Assembly (NCBI RefSeq): GCF_014656545.1
Contig: NZ_BNDS01000036.1
Span: 1-42,835, forward strand
Reading direction: 5' to 3'
Origin: Neobacillus kokaensis
GTDB taxonomy: Bacteria; Bacillota; Bacilli; Bacillales; Cytobacillaceae
DNA length: 42,835 bases
Below are positions 25,150 through 33,328 of this stretch, piece after piece. Each line of letters opens with the position of its first letter. Positions within the stretch are counted from its first letter, which is position 1. The notes beneath the pieces are model-generated. The model made no database searches and was not told the DNA's origin. It was given only the letters and a program-made list of their open reading frames with translations. The translations under genes and the position numbers were made by a program.

Positions 25150-26301
25150 TTGAAAAAATACATTATTACGTCTGTTGCTGCTATTGGAGTTTTGGCTGTT
25201 AATTATTCCAATCAAGCGAAAGCAGAGGAGTTAATGTATAAAGTTCAATCTGGTGATTCCTTGTGGAAAATTGCTTCAGAACATCATCTTTCCGTACAAG
25301 AGGTTATGGAGTATAATCATTTATCATCACCGACAATTTATGTTGGTCAAGAACTTTCCTTCACCATTCCAAATTCACCCCAAATACAAACAACGAAGTA
25401 CACAGTAAAAGCTGGTGATAGTCTTTCACTAATTGCAAGAGTGCACAATACTACTGTTTCAGAAATAAAATCCATCAATCATTTATCTTCAGATATAATT
25501 AATATAGGCCAAGTGTTAGAAGTACCAATTATCACAGGTGGCCAAACTCCTATTACAACTCCAATTACTAAAGAATATACAGTAAAGTCCGGCGACAGTT
25601 TATCAGTTATTGCCAAAGTTTATAATACCTCAGTTGCAGAACTTAGAAAGATAAACAATCTTTCGTCAGATGTAATTAAGGTGGGACAAGTCATAAAGAT
25701 TCCAGCAGCATCCAACAGCCAGCTGCCTGTGGTGCCGGAGACAGCCAAAACATATACCGTCAAAACCGGTGATTCTTTATCTATTATCGCAAAAATCTAT
25801 GGTTTGACTTTAACGCAATTAACGTCCTATAACAATTTATCGAGCGATATCATATATGTAGGACAAGTCTTGAAATTATCTTCAGATGGCATAACAGTGC
25901 CGGCTCCAAAAGCACCCGAATTACCAAAAGTGAATTCTTCAATTAATGCTGATGAACTAATCTCGGAGGCTAAGAAATATATTGGCGTATCATATGTTTG
26001 GGGTGGAACAACGCCTGCAGGTTTTGATTGCTCAGGCTTTTTAAATTATGTTTTTAATAAGAAGGGTATATCGATCGCAAGAACTGTTGCGGCTCTATGG
26101 GATGCAGGCACTTCTGTTTCCAACCCGCAAAAGGGTGATATTGTTTATTATAATACATTTGGAAAAGGTCCATCCCATGCAGGCATCTATATTGGGGACA
26201 ATAAGTTTATTCACGCTGGGACAAGTACAGGTGTAATGATCACCGATATGAATAACTCATATTGGAAAACTCGTTATTTAGGAGCCAAATCAGTAAAATA
26301 A
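25150..26301 (+). CDS. Secreted LysM4-NlpC/P60 cell-wall endopeptidase (LytF/CwlS-like)
   Basis: This 383-residue exported peptidoglycan hydrolase probably cuts D-gamma-glutamyl-meso-diaminopimelate bonds. A signal peptide KKYIITSVAAIGVLAVNYSN (cleavage near AKA) is followed by four LysM domains (about residues 30-72, 83-125, 142-184, 202-244), each opening YxVxxGDSLxxIA. The NlpC/P60 domain (about 271-383) has catalytic Cys294 in GFDCSGF, His343 in SHAGIY and a further His in KFIHAG. The start is TTG 25150, set by GGGGAG 8 bases upstream and by the signal peptide; the open frame runs further back to 24934 but that part overlaps the terminator and is not signal-like. Confidence 0.9.
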   Translation: MKKYIITSVAAIGVLAVNYSNQAKAEELMYKVQSGDSLWKIASEHHLSVQEVMEYNHLSSPTIYVGQELSFTIPNSPQIQTTKYTVKAGDSLSLIARVHNTTVSEIKSINHLSSDIINIGQVLEVPIITGGQTPITTPITKEYTVKSGDSLSVIAKVYNTSVAELRKINNLSSDVIKVGQVIKIPAASNSQLPVVPETAKTYTVKTGDSLSIIAKIYGLTLTQLTSYNNLSSDIIYVGQVLKLSSDGITVPAPKAPELPKVNSSINADELISEAKKYIGVSYVWGGTTPAGFDCSGFLNYVFNKKGISIARTVAALWDAGTSVSNPQKGDIVYYNTFGKGPSHAGIYIGDNKFIHAGTSTGVMITDMNNSYWKTRYLGAKSVK

Positions 26302-26318
26302 AGTATATAGTATTGCTT

Positions 26319-26363
26319 GGGGACGGCTGTTTTGCTTCCTTTTTAGGAACAAAAGAGCCGTCC
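26319..26363. repeat. GGGACGG-family hairpin after the cell-wall hydrolase
   Basis: GGACGGCT...TTTTG.TTCC (26321-26339) pairs with GGAA.CAAAA.AGCCGTCC (26345-26363) almost perfectly. There is no strong T-run after it, so it is more a structured repeat than a classic terminator. Confidence 0.75.
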
Positions 26364-26492
26364 AAAAGTACAGAAAAATAGTAGGGAAAAAATTAAGAAT
26401 TAATAATGGATATAAGGACAACTCTTTGTGATCTGTTATCCTTTTTTGGGATGACACGATTGCTTATTGTTGCCATCTTTTATTGTATCCCT

Positions 26493-26975
26493 TCAATGTA
26501 CACTTCATTGGTGATTTCTCTTGTACTCGCGTTCATAGACCGCGTCAATGTGCGCTTCATCGGCGATTTCTCTGGCACTCGCGTTCATTGGACGCGTCAA
26601 TGTGCACTTCATCGGTGATATTCTAGGCACTCGCGTTCATTGGACACGTCAATGTGCACTTCATCGGTGATATTCTAGGCACCCGCGTTCATTGGACGCG
26701 TCAATGTGCACTTCATCGGCGATTTTCTAGGCACTCGCGTTCATTGAACACTTCAATGTACGCTTCATCGGCGATTTCTCTTGTACACGCGTTCATAGAC
26801 CGAGTCAATGTGCACTTCATCGGTGATTTCTCTGGCACTCGCGTTCATTGAACACTTCAATGTGCACTTCAAAGGCGATTTCTCTTGTACACGCGTTCAT
26901 AGGCCACGTCAATGTGCGCTTTATAGGCGATTTCTCTGGCACTTGTGTTTATTGGACGAGTCAATGTGCATTTTT
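26493..26975. repeat. Array of 52-bp tandem repeats (nine full copies plus a partial)
   Basis: Units start at 26493, 26545, 26597, 26649, 26701, 26753, 26805, 26857 and 26909, and a tenth is broken after about 15 bases at 26961. Every unit begins TCAATGTRC and is exactly 52 bases. Two sub-types can be told apart: type A with CTTGTAC..CATAG (copies 1, 6, 8) and type B with CTGGCAC or TAGGCAC..CATTG (others), so 6-7 and 8-9 form 104-bp A-B super-units. Since 52 is not a multiple of 3, the small ORFs through it change frame each unit and are not genes. Unit junctions hold a 17-base inverted repeat. Confidence 0.95.
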
Positions 26976-27031
26976 TCCTTGCTCACCATCGCCGTAACTT
27001 TTTCAGAAGATTAGAATGTCCCCATGTTTCT

Positions 27032-28276
27032 TTAAATTGCCCAGTCTCCGTTACGGAAGATAGGTACAACTGTGCCGTCTTGTTTGATGCCGTCAATGTT
27101 CATTTGGTTGGAGCCAATCATAAAGTCGACGTGGACCGTTGAGGTGTTCATGCCGTTTTTCAGTAATTCTTCCTCACTCATTTTGGTACCGCCTTGAATG
27201 GTGGTTGGGTAGGCTGCTCCAATTGCTAGGTGATTGGATGCATTCTCATCAAATAGTGTATTAAAGAAGATAATCCCGGATTGTGAAATCGGTGATGGGT
27301 CTGGTACGAGAGCGACTTCACCTAGGCCTGTACCGCCGTCGTTATCAAACACCAGCTTCTTGATCGCTTCATCCCCTTTTTCAGCTGAAATATCAACAAT
27401 TTTGCCTTCTTTAAAGTGCACTTCAATTCCTTCAATTAGCGTGCCGGCGTAGCTTAAAGGCTTTGTACTGCGGACAACACCTTCCATACGGTGCGTATCA
27501 GGGGCGGTAAAGACTTCCTCAGTCGGCATGTTGGCAATGAATTCTTCGCCTTTTGGATTATAGCTTTCTGCACATGCCCAAATATGGTTTTTAGGCAGGC
27601 CTAAAGTTAAATCGGTGCCAGGTGCTGTATAGTGCAGGGCATCAAATTGGATTTCATTTAATTTTGCCGCTTTTTCATTTAATGTCTTTTTATGTTCGTC
27701 CCAAGCAGCAATTGGATCGTTCTCATAAACACGGCAGGTTTTGAAAATTTGATCCCATAAGGCATCAACTTGTTCTTCAGAAGTTTTCAAGTCAGGGAAT
27801 ACTTTCGCTGCCCAGCCGGCACCTGCAGCTGCGGCAACCGTCCATTTCAGGTCATCGTTTTGGGTCGCTGTCCGCTGTGCCTTGAACGCTTTTCCAGCAA
27901 CACTTTGATAAGCAGCGACTTTGGCAGGATCAGCTTCATTAAGTAAACCTGGATCACTTGAGATAATAGACAGGCGGCTGACGCGATGGTTTAACACGTG
28001 ATCCTCGGATTCTTGGATTTCGTAATCAGGAATATTCGTTAGTACTTCTGTTGGCTGGTGTAAGTAATGCTGTTTCGTGATTTCATCATCGGACCACTTC
28101 ACGATTACTTTTTCCGCGCCTAAAGCATAAACCTCTTTAGTAACTAAACGGGCCAAAGGAGCCTGATCAACGTTTATTGTCATTTTTACCCAATCGCCGG
28201 GCTGAACATTGATTCCTTTTGCCGCTAAAAGCTTTGCATATTTTTTTAAATTCTCTTCAAAGTTAGGGAGTACCAT
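27032..28276 (-). CDS. M29-family metallo-aminopeptidase (AmpS/PepS-like)
   Basis: This 414-residue cytoplasmic aminopeptidase (thermophilic aminopeptidase family, PF02073) removes N-terminal residues from peptides using two metal ions. Family blocks are MRIEGVVRSTKPL-like MEGVVRSTKPLSYAG, DENASNHLAIGAAYPT (metal-binding Glu and neighbours) and STVHVDFMIGS (His and Asp ligands), followed by the normal C-terminus. GGAGG precedes ATG 28276 on the minus strand. It is monocistronic; its 3' end abuts the 52-bp array. Confidence 0.92.
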   Translation of the reverse strand: MVLPNFEENLKKYAKLLAAKGINVQPGDWVKMTINVDQAPLARLVTKEVYALGAEKVIVKWSDDEITKQHYLHQPTEVLTNIPDYEIQESEDHVLNHRVSRLSIISSDPGLLNEADPAKVAAYQSVAGKAFKAQRTATQNDDLKWTVAAAAGAGWAAKVFPDLKTSEEQVDALWDQIFKTCRVYENDPIAAWDEHKKTLNEKAAKLNEIQFDALHYTAPGTDLTLGLPKNHIWACAESYNPKGEEFIANMPTEEVFTAPDTHRMEGVVRSTKPLSYAGTLIEGIEVHFKEGKIVDISAEKGDEAIKKLVFDNDGGTGLGEVALVPDPSPISQSGIIFFNTLFDENASNHLAIGAAYPTTIQGGTKMSEEELLKNGMNTSTVHVDFMIGSNQMNIDGIKQDGTVVPIFRNGDWAI

Positions 28277-28385
28277 CTTATTACCTCCAAAATTTAGTAT
28301 TTATCATTATAGTAGCATAGTTGTCAGAAAACTAACTATTTTTTACTCCCTTTTAATTTTTGCCTTTGACCAAAGAAGGCAATAG

Positions 28386-29228
28386 TTATCTGCTTTGATT
28401 GTATGTTTTTAAAAAACCAATCACAGCTGTTGTCATATTTCGTGCCTCTTCTGGACTATTTCCTGCCCCTAGCAGCTTAGTAATTTCTTTGTGTGTCAGT
28501 GTGTGTGTTTTAAACATCTGTACGCTATTACTAGCATTTGTAGTTTCTTTTATAAACAAAGAAGTGGAACTTCTTTCAGGCCCGACCAACAGCATTGGCG
28601 GCAATTGCTGCTGTCCGGCATAGGAAACAGGAGATGCTTCAGCCCATACTTGACGATCTTGTCCGAACACCTTTTTATATCTTTCATTTTTTGGGATATA
28701 TTCTACCAAATCAATGGGACCATCTAGGTTTACCACAGAGTTGACCATTTCTTGGGTAAGACCAGCTTGATTCAAAAAGTGAGGGTTTGTTGCAATGAGG
28801 GTCACCAAATGTCCTCCTGCAGAATGGCCCATCAAATTAATTCTGTTTTTGTCGATATGATATTGCGCAGCGTGATCATGGACCCATTTAATAGCAGAGG
28901 AAATATCCTTGGCCATTTCCTTGTACGTAACCTTAGGTGAAAGGCGGTAATTAACAGAGACAAATACATATCCTTTATTTATAAAAAAAGAAGGCTTATC
29001 TGCGACATTAAATTTATCTCCCCGCATCCAGCCCCCGCCATGAACATAAATGATAACGGGATATGAATGGCTGCTTTTTATATTAGGCGCATAAACATCA
29101 AGTTTTTGTCTCGGATCGTCCCCATATGTAAGGTTCCTTTGCTTAAATTCTTTTCCTTCTGCAGTCTGACAAAAATTCAATCCTGCTATAAAAACAATCA
29201 TCATCAGCAGCAAATATCGTTTCTTCAA
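28386..29228 (-). CDS. Secreted alpha/beta-hydrolase, BD-FAE/esterase-lipase type
   Basis: This 280-residue protein has an N-terminal signal peptide (hydrophobic residues 5-18, cleavage around TAEG). The oxyanion-hole motif is HGGGW (His64-Trp68) and the nucleophile is Ser136 in GHSAGG, as in carbohydrate esterase/BD-FAE enzymes. The usual acid strand (LLxGxxD) reads LLVGPERSS, so Glu218 or no residue stands where Asp is expected; His246 in LTHKEI is the probable base. AAAGGGTGG precedes the ATG on the minus strand. The substrate is unknown, perhaps an acetylated polysaccharide. Confidence 0.85.
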   Translation of the reverse strand: MKKRYLLLMMIVFIAGLNFCQTAEGKEFKQRNLTYGDDPRQKLDVYAPNIKSSHSYPVIIYVHGGGWMRGDKFNVADKPSFFINKGYVFVSVNYRLSPKVTYKEMAKDISSAIKWVHDHAAQYHIDKNRINLMGHSAGGHLVTLIATNPHFLNQAGLTQEMVNSVVNLDGPIDLVEYIPKNERYKKVFGQDRQVWAEASPVSYAGQQQLPPMLLVGPERSSTSLFIKETTNASNSVQMFKTHTLTHKEITKLLGAGNSPEEARNMTTAVIGFLKTYNQSR

Positions 29229-29256
29229 TACAAACCACCCTTTCTTATAGGTAACA

Positions 29257-29302
29257 TGGGGAACGAGTTTTCTTACTTACTGGAAGCAGATGAAACCGTC
29301 CC
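29257..29302. repeat. Degenerate GGGACGG-family hairpin
   Basis: GGGGAACGAGTTTTC (29258 on) faces GAAACCGTCCC (to 29302) with a TTACTTACTGGAAGCAG interior. It lies in the promoter-side gap between two divergent genes, unlike most other copies. The remainder of 29303-29509 contains only the AT-rich upstream region of the DedA gene. Confidence 0.55.
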
Positions 29303-29509
29303 TTATGTGTCAAGGTTAGATTGTCCAAAAAACCCCTTTTCAATGCTAATTTCATCTTAATCTTGAACTCTAGAACCTTTCCTTTGGTTTAATAAAGTAT
29401 TAAAAATGTATTAAGGTGGTAATTTAATTTAAAAATCGTGGTAAATTAATAAAAAGAATTACAGCTGCAGCACCATATTAATGTTTAGTGCATAAATTCG
29501 GAGGCATTT

Positions 29510-30787
29510 ATGTCTTATTTACTCTCTTTATTTGAACAACACAGCTACCTTATATTATTTGGTGGGATTTTTTTAGAACTTATGGCACTCCCGATATCGG
29601 GAGAATTTTTAATGAGTTATGCAGGATACTTTGTCTATCAGGGGAAGATGAATTATCTTTTGGCGCTTCTGACTGTCTTTTTTTCAGGGGGAGCAGGGAT
29701 TACAATAACGTATTGGATTGGCAGGGCCGGAGGATATAAGCTGATTGAAAAATATGGGAAATATATTCACCTTGGACCTGAAAAATATAAAAAAACAGCC
29801 GCTTGGTTTGAACGGTCAGGGAGTAAATTATTAATCTTTGCTTACTTCATTCCTGGAGTCAGACATTTCACTGGTTATATTTCTGGGATTTCTAGATTGT
29901 CATTTCAGAAATTTATTATTCCAGCGTATACAGGTTCCTTTTTATGGGGCTTTTGTTTTATTACATTAGGAAAAGTATTAGGACCACAATGGCAGGCATT
30001 TCATCATGCAGCAAGTAAATATTTTGTTATGTTTATTATCGTTTTAGCAATTTTATTAGCAGTCTTTTTGATCTATCGATTCTATAAAAATCAAATTAAG
30101 GACCTTTTTATTCAAGTATTAAAAAGGTTGATGCTTCACCTAAAAACGATAAGAGCAACCGAAATATTTCTTATTTGTCTCGCTTTAGTATTAATTGGAA
30201 TGGTCTCCTTCATGATGGGGCTAGCTCAAGACTATTTGGCTAACGACTTTACCGAGTTTAATGAAGTAACTAATTATATGGTTAATTCTGTAGTTTATCA
30301 GTCTTGGATGAAAGGATTCTTTATTTTTAGATCCACATATGTACTTTGTTTTATCATAGTGCTTACCATTCTGCGCATTTGGAGAAAGGGAAGAAACAGG
30401 GCTCTAGAATATTTGCTGCTCTTAGTAACCATATTGGGAGCAAAGCCTTTTCATGATTTTATAACCAAGGCATTATCGTTTCTGGAATCCTTTGGTTTCG
30501 TAGGCAAATTTCATTCTGAGAATTTCCCTGATTTACATGCTGCTACGATCATCATCATTTATGGAGTTTGTTTCTTTTTACTTGTCCGTCATGCAAAAAC
30601 AGGAGTGGCTCCAGTTTTTGCAGCGTTATTAATCTTATTCATATTAATTGGTTTAGCAATTACAAATATAGCAATAATCAATGTACTGCCTAGCGATATT
30701 GTCGGGGGATACGTGTATGGTGCTGTATGGATCTTTTTTAATTTCTTGTTATTTGAAATGTTACGGCTTGTATTGGAAAAAGCTTAA
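29510..30787 (+). CDS. DedA/SNARE-associated membrane protein fused to a degenerate PAP2 domain
   Basis: This 425-residue polytopic protein is about twice the DedA length. Residues 1-200 are a DedA (VTT) domain: LPISGEFLMSYAGY, the amphipathic GRAGGYKLIEKYGKYI and the signature FIPGVRHFTGYISGISRLSFQKF. Residues about 215-420 look like PAP2 phosphatase by helix pattern and by the remnant VLPSDIVGGY. The PSGH block reads FPDLHAA (His343 kept) and the last block lacks the Arg and His of SRxxxxxHxxxD (Asn386 and Val392 in their places, Asp396 kept), so phosphatase activity is doubtful. GGAGG precedes the ATG. DedA proteins act in lipid (undecaprenyl-phosphate or phosphatidylethanolamine) translocation. 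Confidence 0.82.
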   Translation: MSYLLSLFEQHSYLILFGGIFLELMALPISGEFLMSYAGYFVYQGKMNYLLALLTVFFSGGAGITITYWIGRAGGYKLIEKYGKYIHLGPEKYKKTAAWFERSGSKLLIFAYFIPGVRHFTGYISGISRLSFQKFIIPAYTGSFLWGFCFITLGKVLGPQWQAFHHAASKYFVMFIIVLAILLAVFLIYRFYKNQIKDLFIQVLKRLMLHLKTIRATEIFLICLALVLIGMVSFMMGLAQDYLANDFTEFNEVTNYMVNSVVYQSWMKGFFIFRSTYVLCFIIVLTILRIWRKGRNRALEYLLLLVTILGAKPFHDFITKALSFLESFGFVGKFHSENFPDLHAATIIIIYGVCFFLLVRHAKTGVAPVFAALLILFILIGLAITNIAIINVLPSDIVGGYVYGAVWIFFNFLLFEMLRLVLEKA

Positions 30788-30792
30788 AATAT

Positions 30793-30836
30793 GGGACGGT
30801 TCTTTTATTTCTTAAAAGGAAATAAAGAACCGTCCC
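30793..30836. repeat. GGGACGG-family hairpin, near-perfect copy
   Basis: GGGACGGTTCTTTTATTTC (30793-30811) pairs with GGAAATAAAGAACCGTCCC (30818-30836), followed by TATATTTTTT, so this copy can also terminate the DedA gene. It is the best representative of the family in the window. Confidence 0.85.
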
Positions 30837-30889
30837 TATATTTTTTAACGGGTTTTCTTTTGGGAGAGTAAAGTTGAAAATAAATATCG

Positions 30890-30929
30890 AATCACAGACA
30901 AAGTAACAAATTTTTGTTCTGTGATTTTT
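30890..30929 (+). terminator. Terminator-like hairpin in the gap after the DedA gene
   Basis: AATCACAGA (30890-30898) pairs with TCTGTGATT (30918-30926) followed by TTT. No gene precedes it directly, so it may be a remnant. The rest of 30930-31190 is AT-rich with no supported gene. Confidence 0.5.
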
Positions 30930-31151
30930 GTTGTTAATTAAGGTTTCTTATTAAAATCATAGATAAAATAGCACAAGATTAGCATATAAATTTTAGTTGG
31001 ACATTGGTATTGTCTTTATTGATGATAATGCTAAATCTATGGTTACATTGATTACTCAACCTTGCACTACTACTTGGGATTAAATAAGAAAATTTAAAAT
31101 CAATGACATACCTTATTTTAGATAGTTAAAGGTTCTATTTGGAAAATGCTG

Positions 31152-31157
31152 TATAAT
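31152..31157 (+). promoter_or_regulatory. -10 box of the small lipoprotein gene
   Basis: A perfect TATAAT lies 40 bases upstream of the lipoprotein start. No good -35 is seen at the right distance. Confidence 0.45.
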
Positions 31158-31191
31158 CTAATAGAGACTTAGATAATAGGAGGATTTTTTG

Positions 31192-31626
31192 TTGAAACGC
31201 ACGGATATTTACCTTATCATCAGTATTACTTTCGCAATGTTTCTAATAGGCTGTACAAATAAAACCCCGAATGAATTTAATTTAAATCAACTTATTAGAG
31301 TAGATGTTGAAGTGGTTAAAGATGAAAGTTATGAAGAAGCTTTAGTGATTGCTGATAAAGAAACGATAGATGTGTTAAGAAAAACATTTAAACAAATTAA
31401 GTGGGAACCTGATATAGAACCTAAAATAGCTAGAAAAGAAGATGTAAAGGCAACTTTATTTTTTAAGTACGATGAGAATATGCCTGAAAGGTTATTTGAA
31501 TACGGGATTTGGTTCAATCAAAGTAATGATACCGCAACAATTATTAGCAATAATGAAAAAGAAGGGTATGGAACTTTAGATAAAAATAATGCAAAGACAT
31601 TAGAAAATATTTTATTCAATAAGTAA
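31192..31626 (+). CDS. Small lipoprotein of unknown function
   Basis: This 144-residue protein has a lipoprotein signal: KR at the N-terminus, a hydrophobic core, and lipobox LIGC with Cys21. The mature part is hydrophilic and mixed alpha/beta; it contains ADKETIDVLRKTFKQIKW, which resembles the start of small Bacillus lipoproteins that also have an inhibitor-like beta sheet, but I cannot name a family. The start is TTG, either 31192 (8 bases after AGGAGG) or 31189 (5 bases); I prefer 31192. It is followed by a strong terminator and is monocistronic. Confidence 0.7.
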   Translation: MKRTDIYLIISITFAMFLIGCTNKTPNEFNLNQLIRVDVEVVKDESYEEALVIADKETIDVLRKTFKQIKWEPDIEPKIARKEDVKATLFFKYDENMPERLFEYGIWFNQSNDTATIISNNEKEGYGTLDKNNAKTLENILFNK

Positions 31627-31652
31627 AGAGCAGGAATTTCCTGCTCTTTTAT
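31625..31652 (+). terminator. Terminator of the small lipoprotein gene
   Basis: AAAGAGCAGGAA (31625-31636) and TTCCTGCTCTTT form an 11-12 bp stem with a tiny loop and a following T-run. The stem starts at the stop codon. Confidence 0.85.
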
Positions 31653-31738
31653 TTGTGATTTGTATTGTTATTTTTACAGCGATTTACCCCTTAAAATAGG
31701 AGCCTTCCCTATCAAAAAAGAACCCGTTATATATTTTT

Positions 31739-33139
31739 CTAAAGGTTTAATTTTTTCATTCGATATTGCAGGCTTTGGCGGCTTAGTCCGAGTGCTTTGG
31801 CTGCCTTTGAGATGTTGAAATCATGTTTTTTTAAGACGTGCTCGACGTAGGTTTTTTCGAATAATTCCATTTGTTCTTTGAGCGGTACAGTCACATCAGC
31901 ATTTTCTTTCATGAACGTATCCACAGTGGAAACAGGCATCATTCTTTCTCTTATTTGCGCTTTGCTTCGATATTGGTATGGTAAATGAGAGTACATAATG
32001 TATTCCTCATCGATCATAATGTTCATGGCTGCTTCGATAATATGCTCAAGTTCACGAACATTCCCATGCCAATCATACTCTAAGAAAGAAGATTTGACCT
32101 CCTCGGATAATCCTTTTACATTCATATGAAAACGCTGATTATATTTTTCAATGAAATGATCCACCAATAAGGGTATATCCTCTTTACGATCTTTTAGCGG
32201 CGGGACAAAAACGGTAACGACTCCCAAGCGATAAAATAGGTCTTTGCGCATCCGATTATTCGCAATGGCTTCAATTGGGTCTTCATTCATATTCGCAATA
32301 ACCCTCACATCAACAGGTGTATCCTTCGTATCCCCAATGCGTCTAATTGTTTTCTCCTGCAGGACGCGAAGCAATTTTGCCTGTAGATTTAAATTAAGGG
32401 AGTTAATCTCATCGAGCAGCAAGGTGCCCCCGTTTGCCTGTTCAAATAATCCAGGAGTATCCATGGCGCCAGTAAAGGCTCCCCGTTTTGTACCAAATAG
32501 AAGGCTCTCAATTAAATTATCCGGTAATGCAGCACAGTTCTGTGAAATAAACGGACCAGATAAACGGTCACTTGCGTTATGAATGCTTTGGGCAAAAAGC
32601 TCTTTACCAGTACCTGTATCTCCGACGATTAATACATAGGAAGAGGTTCTTGTGGCCCGGCGAGCTGATTCAATTACTTCCTTAATGGCAGCACTTCTTC
32701 CGATAATATTATCAAACGTATATTTAGCGGGCCCCTTGTTCATATTGCTTTTCATCAGCCGTTCCAGCTTTGTTACATCGTTTGCAATTTCAACAGCACC
32801 CTGCAGTTTCTCACCATCATAGATGGGAATCGTATTGTTGATGGTTGTAATTTCATGACCCTTATTATTAAAATAAGTCTGCTTTACGTTACTTGTTTCC
32901 TTACCATCTTGGAGCGCTTTTACAAGAGTACTAGCTTGGTCATCTTTAAACATAAACACGTCTAGTAAATTTTTATCGATTACATCGTGAAGATCCATCG
33001 ACTCCATTTGCATCATTTTTTTATTATAAATAATCGTTTTTCCTGTTTCATCAACAGCATGTACCCCAACGTCTACCTCGTCTAAAATCCGTTTATACAT
33101 CTGGGTTAAATATATCAAATCAGTCTGTGAATTTTTCAT
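31739..33139 (-). CDS. rocR: RocR-like sigma-54-dependent enhancer-binding regulator
   Basis: This 466-residue protein closely follows B. subtilis RocR in length and, from memory, in wording across the whole chain. PAS domain about residues 15-120 (ILDEVDVGVHAVDE); AAA+ domain about 140-370 with Walker A GDTGTGKE, sigma-54-contacting GAFTGA, Walker B GGTLLLDEI; Fis-type helix-turn-helix at the C-terminus (ISKAAKALGLSRQSLQYRMKKL). RocR activates arginine/ornithine catabolic genes in response to ornithine or citrulline. The frame opens at 33223 but the family start is ATG 33139, after AAGGGG. A perfect RocR-like palindrome lies 61 bases upstream, suggesting autoregulation. Confidence 0.93.
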   Translation of the reverse strand: MKNSQTDLIYLTQMYKRILDEVDVGVHAVDETGKTIIYNKKMMQMESMDLHDVIDKNLLDVFMFKDDQASTLVKALQDGKETSNVKQTYFNNKGHEITTINNTIPIYDGEKLQGAVEIANDVTKLERLMKSNMNKGPAKYTFDNIIGRSAAIKEVIESARRATRTSSYVLIVGDTGTGKELFAQSIHNASDRLSGPFISQNCAALPDNLIESLLFGTKRGAFTGAMDTPGLFEQANGGTLLLDEINSLNLNLQAKLLRVLQEKTIRRIGDTKDTPVDVRVIANMNEDPIEAIANNRMRKDLFYRLGVVTVFVPPLKDRKEDIPLLVDHFIEKYNQRFHMNVKGLSEEVKSSFLEYDWHGNVRELEHIIEAAMNIMIDEEYIMYSHLPYQYRSKAQIRERMMPVSTVDTFMKENADVTVPLKEQMELFEKTYVEHVLKKHDFNISKAAKALGLSRQSLQYRMKKLNL

Positions 33140-33199
33140 GATGGCACATACCCCTTGTCTAATCCTAATGCCTCTATTTAACCAAAAAAAACGGATTGC

Positions 33200-33216
33200 T
33201 GCAAAATAATTTTGCA
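33200..33216. promoter_or_regulatory. RocR-like upstream activating sequence 1
   Basis: TGCAAAATAATTTTGCA is a perfect 17-base palindrome (8-bp arms) of the form I recall for B. subtilis RocR sites. It lies upstream of rocR and downstream of the gamma-lyase gene. Confidence 0.82.
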
Positions 33217-33251
33217 TTATCATAAATGGGGCATCTTGGTTTTGGGGGAAA

Positions 33252-33294
33252 AAGGAAAATCCCTTATGTATAGAATTTGCCTTACAAAAGGGAT
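33252..33294 (-). terminator. Terminator of the gamma-lyase gene
   Basis: Read on the minus strand, ATCCCTT (33294-33288) pairs with AAGGGAT (33265-33259), followed by TTTTCCTTT. Confidence 0.55.
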
Positions 33295-33328
33295 ACAGTA
33301 TATGAAAACATATCTTTATTTCTGTTGG

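Noticed and set aside
26493..26975. The 52-bp array as a CRISPR array
   Set aside because: The units are contiguous and similar along their full length; there are no unique spacers and no cas genes in the window.
26406..27142. Small plus-strand ORFs through the 52-bp array
   Set aside because: The unit length is not a multiple of three, so the frame changes each unit; there are no ribosome sites and part overlaps the aminopeptidase gene.
30793..30836. The GGGACGG hairpins as insertion sequences or MITEs with target duplications
   Set aside because: No clear direct repeats flank the copies I checked and no transposase is present in the window; they are kept as a structured repeat family only.
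31000..31084. A short open stretch (about 24 codons) resembling VTLIT..C sequences of sortases
   Set aside because: Too short and with no upstream continuation or ribosome site; the resemblance is a few residues only.
33142..33158. TGGCAC...TTG near the rocR start as a sigma-54 promoter
   Set aside because: The spacing between the -24 and -12 elements is too long and it points in the wrong direction for rocR.
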